In this document: one piece after another, positions 1-7,400 of the stretch | Numbering within the stretch: position 1 is the stretch's first letter | Layout: every line of letters starts with the position of its first letter | Assembly (NCBI GenBank): GCA_004559785.1 | Contig: SFXD01000036.1 | Span: forward strand, 1 to 19,435 | Source: a bacterium | Lineage (GTDB): Bacteria; Bacteroidota; Bacteroidia; Bacteroidales; Bacteroidaceae | Direction: 5' to 3' | Length of the DNA: 19,435 nucleotides | Notes under the pieces: model-generated | What the model was told of the DNA's origin: nothing | The model's database searches: none | Seen by the model: only the letters and a program-made list of their open reading frames with translations | Program-made: the position numbers and the translations under genes

Positions 1-1
1 T

Positions 2-154
2 CGAAAAGAAGCCGATAAGTTTGAATGTATGATACGAATCCTTTTTGAGCAGATTTCTCATAACAGGATAGAGAGTCTGTCGCTATCTAAGCAGAGAGAC
101 GAACTCCTGCCACTCCTGAAGAATGGTCAAGTGTCGCCTCTAAATTGCGACTGA
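2..154 (+). CDS. hsdS: Type I restriction-modification specificity subunit (HsdS), C-terminal fragment
   Basis: Only the last 50 codons are present; the gene is cut by the left window edge and stops with TGA at 152-154. The end reads as a helix followed by 'QRDELLPLLKNGQV', close to the distal conserved helix and 'L..qRd.LLP.Lm.G.i.v' ending typical of HsdS proteins. In that family the specificity subunit carries two target-recognition domains separated and followed by such helices, and it directs HsdM/HsdR to a bipartite DNA site. The recognition domains lie outside the window, so specificity cannot be inferred. A terminator-like hairpin follows at 175-196. The call rests on a short tail, so an HsdS-like orphan or a recombined S-gene cassette is equally possible. 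Confidence 0.68.
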   Translation, partial: RKEADKFECMIRILFEQISHNRIESLSLSKQRDELLPLLKNGQVSPLNCD

Positions 155-174
155 TGTCGCCATTTACGGCTTCG

Positions 175-196
175 GCTCGGCATAGTGACCCCGAGC
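175..196 (+). terminator. Terminator-like hairpin after the hsdS fragment
   Basis: GCTCGG (175-180) can pair with CCGAGC (191-196) around a 10-nt loop, and TTTCCCTCT follows. It starts 20 nt after the stop codon of the upstream fragment. The U-tract is short and interrupted, so intrinsic termination is plausible rather than certain. Confidence 0.4.
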
Positions 197-316
197 TTTC
201 CCTCTGCTCTCGCCTCGCGCGTAAATTCTGATTTATAGGCATGCATCTTGTTCAACATCTTTATTCAGCTATCGCAAGTAACATTTCATGGTTATTAATG
301 GTGAAACAAGCCACCT

Positions 317-345
317 GTAGGGCCTTACACGAGGTAAGACCCTAC
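317..345 (-). terminator. 12-bp hairpin downstream of the 394-aa gene
   Basis: GTAGGGCCTTAC (317-328) and GTAAGACCCTAC (334-345) form a 12-bp stem with a 5-nt loop. The single mismatch is C:A if read on the plus strand but becomes a G-U wobble in minus-strand RNA, so the structure is fully paired in the transcript of the 446-4110 operon. It lies about 100 nt past that operon's stop codon. No U-tract follows, so it may be a 3' stabilising or processing hairpin rather than a classical intrinsic terminator. Confidence 0.45.
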
Positions 346-389
346 GGTTACGCCAATGGGATTATTGTCAGGTCACACCCCACCCATTA

Positions 390-441
390 CCCCCTTAGAC
401 AGGAGGGTTGAGGGGTGTCTCCCATTGTTCACGGCTCATGG
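390..441 (-). repeat. Dispersed composite repeat, copy A (core only)
   Basis: Read on the minus strand, this copy has the order found in the other two: heptad-like CATGAGCC and GTGAACA units, GGAGAC, then CCCCTCAACCC and an imperfect palindrome CCCTCCT-GTCT-AAGGGGG. It aligns with copy B (4271-4320) and copy C (9491-9540). It starts about 5 bp after the stop codon of the 394-aa gene. Compared with B and C, the tandem heptad array is almost absent. Confidence 0.6.
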
Positions 442-445
442 TCAA

Positions 446-1630
446 TTACTTCACAAGCACCTTGCGGTCGCCCCTGATGTACACGCCCTTGCGCGATGGG
501 TCGGACACGGCACGTCCGCCGACATCGTAGAGCCGGCTGCTGTCTTCGCTCTGGCCGATGGAGGAGATGGATGTAATGTCGTCGTCGATGCCCATCACCA
601 CGATGCGTATCTTCTGGGGCTTGTTGATGACCTGCGAGCCGCGAGGCTCCATCGACAGATACCATCGCATCGGGGACAACGGGGTGTCCCTGTCCGTCGA
701 CAGCGAGAGCACGCCGCCATCCAACATGTAGTAGCCGGAGGACTGCATCGTCTCGCCGCTTACTTGCGAATAGGTGCCTTTGATGCTGTATACGGTGTTC
801 ATGCTCGAACAGGTGAACACTTCATCTGCAGTCGGGCGCAAGTTCACGTTGTTCACTACTATCGACTTGTCGCCCTGCTGCCTTGCCCTGATAAGGTATG
901 GGTGGTTGGGGATTGTGCTGCCGCCCGTAAGGCGGATAATCTCCATGGTGGTGACGTCGAACGAGCCGTTGTCATCCTCGTCGTACTGGTGGAACATGTT
1001 GATGGCCGCCACCTCGAAGTCCTTCTCCCACTCCTCCTGCGAGATGGAGAACGGGACGTACAGCGGCTGCCACTCTGTGTCGGCAAAGGTACGCTTATAC
1101 GTGAGCACGTCGTATTTCTTCTGCTCGGTTTCGCCGTACGGTTCTCCGTCCACTATCTCTCTGGTAACCGACATCGGCACGGTTTGCACGTACAGGTCGG
1201 GCATGAGCTGGTCGTACCCCACCACGGCAGAGACATACTGCCTGGTGATGCCGACACCCTCGCAGTCGGGCTTGCCGCTGAAGCGTACCTCAAGCACCCT
1301 GGCTCCCGCCTGTACCTGCACCGGCTGGTTTTGCATGTTGACTATCACGAAGCGCCATGCGTTGGGCATGGTTTGCCTGCTGAATACGGAGAAGCCTTCC
1401 AGCGGCTGGCAAGCCACAACCTCTGCCATGCCGAGGCTGTCCAAGCCCTCGGCCGTGACGTCGAACTGCAATGCGTAGACGGGGTCTTCGGACTTGAGCG
1501 AGACGGCCAGCAGATAGCGCGGGTCGTCGCTCCCCTCCATGAAAACGGCCTCCATTATGCCCTGGCACCACGACTGCATGGTGCAGAGCAAGAGGAGCAT
1601 TGACATCAAATATCTGTTTTTCATCTTCAT
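446..1630 (-). CDS. Secreted protein with cohesin-like N-terminal region and short C-terminal tail tag
   Basis: This 394-aa protein has a signal peptide (about 1-22; hydrophobic LMSMLLLLCTM). Residues about 35-140 ('VYALQFDVTAEGL', 'AGARVLEVRFSG') resemble the cohesin-like beta-sandwich of many Bacteroidetes secreted proteins, where an 'i.L.n...y.afQfDv.lP.G' strand pattern is usual. Residues about 175-340 form a beta-rich module with 'WQPLYVPF', 'NHPYLIRA' and 'SPMRWYLSM', common in Prevotella exported proteins. The last 28 residues end in 'KGVYIRGDRKVLVK', a short tail shared with the 1606-aa protein. It starts 17 bp after the stop of the 820-aa gene and has no promoter match of its own, so the two are probably cotranscribed. 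The leader before ATG is A-rich with no Shine-Dalgarno site; Met3 is an alternative start. Function is unknown; binding or surface scaffolding is inferred. No catalytic motif was seen. Confidence 0.82.
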   Translation of the reverse strand: MKMKNRYLMSMLLLLCTMQSWCQGIMEAVFMEGSDDPRYLLAVSLKSEDPVYALQFDVTAEGLDSLGMAEVVACQPLEGFSVFSRQTMPNAWRFVIVNMQNQPVQVQAGARVLEVRFSGKPDCEGVGITRQYVSAVVGYDQLMPDLYVQTVPMSVTREIVDGEPYGETEQKKYDVLTYKRTFADTEWQPLYVPFSISQEEWEKDFEVAAINMFHQYDEDDNGSFDVTTMEIIRLTGGSTIPNHPYLIRARQQGDKSIVVNNVNLRPTADEVFTCSSMNTVYSIKGTYSQVSGETMQSSGYYMLDGGVLSLSTDRDTPLSPMRWYLSMEPRGSQVINKPQKIRIVVMGIDDDITSISSIGQSEDSSRLYDVGGRAVSDPSRKGVYIRGDRKVLVK

Positions 1631-1647
1631 GAGTCTTTTTTTCTGTG

Positions 1648-4110
1648 TTACTTCTGGTTGAGAATTATGTTGACGAGGGTGGTTACGTCGGCTATGGTCA
1701 CCCTGCCGTCGCCATTCAGGTCGGCATTTGGCTCGAGGCCGCCGAGGTTGCCGATGTCCTCGCCGCTGTCGTTCCTCAATGTAATGTAGGTGTCGTATGC
1801 CGTCACGTTGGTCGTTTCCTCCAGCGAGCCGTCTTCAGCCACCTTCCATGCTCCCAATGGGTTGCCCGTAGAGAATGTGCCCCTCCATGTAAGGTGTATG
1901 TCGGATGCAGGCTTCAGCACGCCGCCTCCCGTAAGGCTCGTAAATACCTCTATGCCTACCTCCCTTGCCTCCGTGTTGTCGGTCAGGGTCGTCTCGTCCG
2001 TGCTCTGGAAGAAAGGCTTGGTGCCACCATCCGATACCACCGCCACGAACGGGGTGCCTGCGGGGATTGCGCCATCTTGCTCCTTGAAGAAGATGCCAAG
2101 GCTGGACATGCCCTTGTCGAGCACAGCCAAGCCAAACGGCACGTATATCGCATCCACTCCCTTGGCATGTGCCATGTCGGTGTTGAACGGCAGGCAGAAT
2201 GTGGCATACGCACCTGCCTGCCCTGAGCCCTGCGTCCTGGTGTATGTTACGTTGCCGGCCTTGTACGTGCCTGGCACTATAGCCACGGCATCGTCGATGA
2301 GGTTCAGCACTGGGTCGAACCTTGCCTCAAGGTCGTCGCTGACCTTGGTGAACAGTTTCCACCCCTCTGCCTCGGCGTACTTAGCTTTGCTGATGGGGCA
2401 AACGTGCAGGGTGCAGAGATAGGGGTTGTTGTAGTTGTCGGCACTCATGTTGCCCGTATAGCAGAATGTGTAGTCGCTGTAGATGCCCGTCAATGCGGGG
2501 GGCTCCTGCGAATAGCAGTTTAGGGCGGTGAGGGCGGTGCAGAAGGCCAAGGCACCCGTACCCACCTCGGTTATGGTGGATGGCAGGGTAGCCTCCGTGA
2601 CGGAGGTGAGCAGCAGGAATGCGCCCTGCCCTATGGTGGAGACTCCCTCCTCGACGGTTATCTTGGTGATGGAGTTCGATAGGTTTATCCACGGAGCCAA
2701 GCCAAGTCCCGACGGATCCTGCTCTATGACGCTCTTTATCTGGGCAATGGCCGTCTGTACGCCGAACTTGCGTATGGCAGCGAGTATCATCGTAGGACCT
2801 ACCTGCTGGATATACCCTATTGCCTCGATGCCGTAGTCGTACATCCTGCCCGTTCCGGAGATTATCAGTTCCCCGTCCTCCGTGAGTTTCCAGTATACGT
2901 TTTCCCCACACTGTCCCTCGGCTACGACAACCTCCTCTGCCTGTTTCACGACACCCTCTCCGACGCCCTTCAGCACGGGATACAGGCTGCCCTGTATGAA
3001 GTAGTCGCCACTGGGGTCGAGCAGGTTCAGCACGGTGGAATTTGCGAACTCCTCCGCGCTCTTCTCCGTGGAATAATTATGCGACGGAGAGGAATTGACC
3101 AATCCGTATGCCAACTTGACACTGGGCGAGATGCTGAATCCGTATCCGGCGTAGCTGGCTACCACGGCTCCCGTTGCCGACTTGTTGTAGCATGTGATGT
3201 TTCCATAGTTGTGGCAGGACGTCAGCACCAACCCCGTATGGTTGTGGGGACTTGCAATGCCACACGACCCGTAGGCTCCGCAATAGACGGATCCTGTATT
3301 GTAGCAGTAGGAAACCGAGCCGCCGCTGTCCACTGCACCTACTATTCCGCCTGCACAGTTGCCGTTGCGCCCGTGGCTGCCGCAGTATTGCCCGTAGCAA
3401 TGCACCTTGCCTGCATTGTAGCAAGCCACTACCTTGGTGTTCCCCGCCGACTGTCCCAGGATGCCTGCAAGCAACGAACTCTTGGAGTACATCACGCAGG
3501 TGTTGAAGCAGTTGGTTATCGTACTGTTGCTGGCAAGTCCTGCCACGCCACCCGTACGGCAGCAGCCGTAGATGTAACCGTCCTCCACGCCTACGTTCTC
3601 CACTACGGCACCGGCGATGTAGCCGAAGAGACCGTTGTATTCCTTGGTGGAATAGATGTAGATGCCTTTCACGGAGAAGCCCTTTCCGTTGAAGTGCCCC
3701 TTGAATACTCGGGAGGAATTGCCTATAGGCACCCATTGCTGTCCGGCGGCCACCAGTTCGCGGGACTCGTTGAGGATTCCCTCGTTGAGGACGATGTCGT
3801 TCAGCAGTTCGTAGTATGCACCCTGGTAGTTTGTTGAATTGTTGACAAGGTAAGCCATGTTGGCCAGTTGCTGTGCAGTGGCTATCTGGTAGGGCGAGGA
3901 TTCCGTACCGCTACCCCCTGCAAAGGGGTTCTGCGGGGCAGAAGACGGGTAAGACCATGTTGCCAGGGCCTGTGCCTTTCTGGCCGGTGCCTTGAACGCC
4001 TTTGGAGCCGGAGCCCTGTTAGCCACTTCGCAGGTAGACATGGACGGTTCTTCCTGTGCCCATGTCAGGGATGTTAGCAAGAACATCAAAAACAATGTAA
4101 TCTTTCTCAT
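1648..4110 (-). CDS. Secreted GLUG / BspA-like protein with C-terminal dockerin-type repeat
   Basis: This 820-aa protein has a signal peptide (about 1-18, cleavage near TWA-Q). After a basic/proline-rich linker, residues about 65-330 form a beta-helix-like region with repeated 'GGVAGL', 'AGILGQ' and 'GGIVGA' turns and 'CYN.G.V' strands, matching GLUG-type repeats seen in adhesins. Residues about 480-540 carry one or two BspA-type leucine-rich units ('VSTIGQGAF', 'LPSTITEVGTGAL'). A beta-rich module ('YATFCLPFN', 'IPAGTPFVAVV', 'LTWRGTFSTG') follows and resembles the middle of the neighbouring 394-aa protein. Residues 797-808 (DLNGDGRVTIAD) are a dockerin/EF-hand Ca loop followed by 'VTTLVNIIL'; only one such repeat is present, where classical dockerins have two. 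It is the first gene of a two-gene operon with a -7-like site at 4163-4170. Probable role: surface-exposed binding or adhesion. No catalytic residues were recognised. Confidence 0.85.
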   Translation of the reverse strand: MRKITLFLMFLLTSLTWAQEEPSMSTCEVANRAPAPKAFKAPARKAQALATWSYPSSAPQNPFAGGSGTESSPYQIATAQQLANMAYLVNNSTNYQGAYYELLNDIVLNEGILNESRELVAAGQQWVPIGNSSRVFKGHFNGKGFSVKGIYIYSTKEYNGLFGYIAGAVVENVGVEDGYIYGCCRTGGVAGLASNSTITNCFNTCVMYSKSSLLAGILGQSAGNTKVVACYNAGKVHCYGQYCGSHGRNGNCAGGIVGAVDSGGSVSYCYNTGSVYCGAYGSCGIASPHNHTGLVLTSCHNYGNITCYNKSATGAVVASYAGYGFSISPSVKLAYGLVNSSPSHNYSTEKSAEEFANSTVLNLLDPSGDYFIQGSLYPVLKGVGEGVVKQAEEVVVAEGQCGENVYWKLTEDGELIISGTGRMYDYGIEAIGYIQQVGPTMILAAIRKFGVQTAIAQIKSVIEQDPSGLGLAPWINLSNSITKITVEEGVSTIGQGAFLLLTSVTEATLPSTITEVGTGALAFCTALTALNCYSQEPPALTGIYSDYTFCYTGNMSADNYNNPYLCTLHVCPISKAKYAEAEGWKLFTKVSDDLEARFDPVLNLIDDAVAIVPGTYKAGNVTYTRTQGSGQAGAYATFCLPFNTDMAHAKGVDAIYVPFGLAVLDKGMSSLGIFFKEQDGAIPAGTPFVAVVSDGGTKPFFQSTDETTLTDNTEAREVGIEVFTSLTGGGVLKPASDIHLTWRGTFSTGNPLGAWKVAEDGSLEETTNVTAYDTYITLRNDSGEDIGNLGGLEPNADLNGDGRVTIADVTTLVNIILNQK

Positions 4111-4162
4111 TGTGTTGTACTTATGTTAATTTGTAATTGTCGAAATAAAGGCTTGCCGCACG

Positions 4163-4170
4163 CAAATATA
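4163..4170 (-). promoter_or_regulatory. -7-like element (TATATTTG) of the 820-aa gene
   Basis: CAAATATA on the plus strand reads TATATTTG on the minus strand, matching the Bacteroidetes -7 consensus TAnnTTTG. It would give a 5' leader of about 45-50 nt before the start at 4110. A -33 TTTG at the normal 19-21-nt spacing is missing; the nearest TTTG is only 11 nt upstream. This makes it a partial match. Confidence 0.4.
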
Positions 4171-4270
4171 CAAAAAATCTTCAAACGAATATTTTCCGAC
4201 ACTGAATTTTTTCCGTTTTCTTTCAAATTTCGTCTTTACCTCGTCCAACTCCCAGTCACGATGGTCATTA

Positions 4271-4381
4271 GGGGCGGTGAGCCATGAGAGACCCCCTCAA
4301 TCCCCCTGTTTAGGGGGAAGAGCCGTGAGCAATGAGCAGTGAGCGATGAGCAGTGAGCAATGAGCTGTGTGCAATGGCTCA
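4271..4381 (+). repeat. Dispersed composite repeat, copy B (palindromic core plus 7-bp tandem array)
   Basis: The order on the plus strand is GTGAGCC ATGAGAG, then ACCCCCTCAA, then a perfect 7-bp palindrome TCCCCCT-GTTT-AGGGGGA (4301-4318). Eight near-identical heptads follow (4325-4381): GTGAGCA, ATGAGCA, GTGAGCG, ATGAGCA, GTGAGCA, ATGAGCT, GTGTGCA, ATGGCTCA. The same architecture recurs in reverse orientation at 9491-9595 and, reduced, at 390-441. Confidence 0.75.
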
Positions 4382-4400
4382 CAGGCACATACGAACGGCA

Positions 4401-4438
4401 GAGCCAGCCTCCCTGCCTATACAGGAGGGGGCTGGCTC
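4401..4438 (-). terminator. Strong hairpin downstream of the 1606-aa gene
   Basis: GAGCCAGCC (4401-4409) and GGCTGGCTC (4430-4438) are perfectly complementary over 9 bp, with partial extension by TCC/GGA inside the loop. It lies about 40 nt after the stop codon of the 1606-aa gene on the minus strand. No U-run follows in that direction, so it could terminate transcription or protect the 3' end. Confidence 0.5.
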
Positions 4439-4476
4439 CGAGTCTTTTGGGGATTTCCCCAAGCAAGCGTGCGAAA

Positions 4477-7400
4477 TTACTTCACCAGTACCTTTTTGCC
4501 ACCCATGATGTAGATGCCGGGGGCAAGAGGCTTAGTGACACGTGCTCCCGTCAGGGTATAGATGCCGTCAGCCTCGGCACGCTCTTCCGTCACCTCGCCG
4601 CATTCCCTGATGCCTACTACGTCACCGCCCTGGTCGGCTGCCTGTGCAGGGGTAATCATGAGGATGTTGCGTACCTCGAACGTAAGGTCTGAGCCATTTG
4701 TCATGTCCCAGCGAATCCAGTGGTCGGCCTTGCCCCATCCGAATGCGGTGCGCACCTCCTCAAGGTCATAGTAGGCATCCTTCCACTCGTCGCTCTGCTT
4801 GAGCTCGCCGTACAGGTAGTTCTTGCTACCGTCGAGGTTTGGCGTTGCGAAGAAGATTTCGCCATCTGCCACGTCGCGTGTGGCACGGTACTGGAAGTGC
4901 AGTACGGTACGTTCCTCGTCAAGGTCGGCATAGAATCCCGAGAAGCCGGCATAGGGGTTGGCACCCGTGACGGTGATGGAGTAGGTGAACGGTTCTGTCT
5001 GCTCTACGAAGACTCCGTTGGTAGCCTTGGTGTCGTTGTACTCAAGGTAGTCGGGGTACTTGGCAAGCATTGCCTCTGCTGCCTCTGCTGCCTCTGCCTC
5101 GTCGTACCTGCCCTCCTCGAAAGCAAACCATGCATTTTCGTATATGCAGTCGGAGAGAGCCTCGAAGTCTTCTGGACTCAGCGGCTGCATTGTCCACTTG
5201 TCCTGAATGCGGTTAGCCACGTCGAGCAGGTTTACGTATGCTGCCTTCTCCTGGCGTATGGTCTGGAATGCCTCGCTATAGGTAGTTACCAGTTCGAGCC
5301 TGTCCTCGGCAGTAGATGCCGTCTGGGCACCTTCGATGGCATTGGCGAGGACTTCCCTCTGTCCGATGCCGAAGTTGGGATAAGCCTTGTACTCGTCGGA
5401 CGAAGGAACGTAGTCGAGGAGCGTCTGCGCACGGTTGCCCATGTCGGTAAGTGTGCGTCCCAATCCTTCAGCAGCCTCATCGAGAGAGCCGAGATAGTAG
5501 AGGCGTGCGTTGCCGAAGCCCGTCCAATCCCAGTTGTATCCGGTGCCCGTATCGCGTATGCCTACGGTCAGGGTGCTGTCCGTGACGAGTACAGCCACAT
5601 GGTTGTCGTGGCGGCCGACGCCTATGGCATATCCCACGCTCTGCACGCCATGGAGTCCGTAGCCGGTAACCTCTCCATAGTCGTTCGTCAGTTCGAGGTC
5701 GGGAATGTTACCTTCCAGGTAGCAGTTCACTCCGCTGACGGCTTCATCCACGGGCACCTGTCCCTCCTTGATGCTCATTACATAGTTCTCGTTCTGGTTG
5801 GCGTATACCACTGCGGCGAGGTTATCGCTCGTAGGTATGTCTCCAGGCCTGTAGCCGGCCGTCATGACGAACTCGTACACGCCGTTCTTGATGCCCCTGA
5901 GTGTCTGCGAGAGGTCGAAAGCCCTGGTAGATTCTGCCGCATAGTAGCCGTTGTCGGCACGTCCCGTGGCAAAGCCTGGCGTACCGTCCCATCCGTTCCA
6001 TCCGTCTGAGAAGTCGGGGTTGGCGAGCATGGTAGTGATGTCCGCTCCAGCTCCGTAACCATAGAATACTGCATCCTTCTGCATCTGCTGCATCAGGGCA
6101 ACCTCCTCCTCGAGTTGTGGGATGCTGAGTGTGTGGTTCTCGATAATGTACAGGTAAGAACCATTGGGGAAGTTCTCGTTTGGCTCTACGTAATCCGTAA
6201 CGTATTCCCTGAGCATGTCCATCTGTTTGCAGTCGAGGTCGTCGCGGTCTATGACGAAGATTTCCATCTCCGCTGCAAGGTTGTCGTACTTGGCGTACGC
6301 CTGAGCCGAGAGTGCTATGGAATCCTGCATTGCCTTGAGGGCATTGTACGTATCTACGAGGTCATCCATGTCTTCGGGTTCCTCTATGGCGGGTGCGGCA
6401 TCCAGGTAAGCGTCAATCAGCGACTGCTGTGCAACGACGTCGGTGTCGAAGTTACCAAGGCTGTCGGCCAGTTCCGCCTTGATGGCGAGGAAGTCCTCCT
6501 GCGTGCCGAACGAGAACTCGCTCATCTGCATCTTGTTGCCACTGTATGGTTCAAGTACCTCTACCTTATAATATTTATAGCGAGGAGCCTTGTTCTCGGT
6601 AAATCCGAAGTATGCCGGGGCAAAGCTTGCAGCAGGCAACCTATCCCTGCCGATGCTGTCGCGCTGATCTACAAGCTCCCATCCCTCAGCGTCTGCCTTG
6701 GCATCGCTGTCCTTCTCGAAGTTGGCTCCGTAGACGTTCCATTTCTTCCAGTTACGCTCGGGGCTTAGTCCTGTGTCGTTGCCGGTAACGAGGGTGTAGA
6801 AGAAGGGTGCCTCGGCATCAGATACCCTGAAGACGCAGTTGGCTATGGTGAAGTCGCCCACGCCCCACTTGGTACTGGTGTCTCCGTCCACCAATGCTGC
6901 AAATCCCTCCTTATCGTTGAATCCTGCCGTACCGTTGACGGCAAGGTATGCGCCATTCAGTGCAGCCATGAGCAGGTTGTCGAGGTAAGCTATCTCGGTA
7001 TTGACCTGTGCGTCCGTTAGCTGGCAGTTTTCTATGATGTACAAGTACGAACCGTTGGAGAACTCGTATCCGGGCTCTACCTCCTCGGAGATGTACCTGT
7101 GCAGGAATTCTGCCACGGGACCTTCAAGCCCATCTATCGAGTACACTACCACGCCTACCATCTCCTGGTATTTGGCGTAAACCTCCTGCGAAGCCACTAT
7201 GCTGTTCTGCAGGGCGGTAAGTTCGTTGTAGAGAGTGCCAAGCTGGTTGATGCTTGTAGAGGACTTCAGGCTCTCTAACTTGGCGTTATAGTCGTCGATG
7301 AGCCCCCTGTATGCAGGTGTCTCAAGGTCGAAGTAGGAGAACAGGTCGATGTATTCGTCCCTCAGTGCGAAGAACGATGCCTGGTTGCCGAAAGCGAACT

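Larger units (their letters stand above)
155..445. other. Spacer between convergent hsdS fragment and the 394-aa gene
   Basis: This 291-bp stretch has no convincing coding frame. It contains a hairpin at 175-196, a longer hairpin at 317-345 and copy A of the dispersed composite repeat at 390-441. The two flanking genes converge, so the spacer probably holds the terminators of both. Nothing recognisable lies between about 200 and 316. Confidence 0.6.
4111..4476. other. Spacer between the 1606-aa gene and the 820-aa gene
   Basis: This 366-bp non-coding stretch holds, in minus-strand transcription order: the hairpin at 4401-4438, the heptad array at 4325-4381, the palindromic core at 4271-4320, an AT-rich stretch and the -7 element of the 820-aa gene. 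The layout fits termination of the 1606-aa transcript followed by independent initiation for the 820-aa operon. Confidence 0.6.

Noticed and set aside
356..1603. 415-codon open frame on the plus strand
   Set aside because: It is antisense to the 394-aa secreted protein, which has a signal peptide, a recognisable C-terminal tail and an operon partner. The plus-strand product has no such features.
4325..4381. CRISPR array
   Set aside because: The units are 7 bp and contiguous with no unique spacers, so this is a simple tandem repeat.
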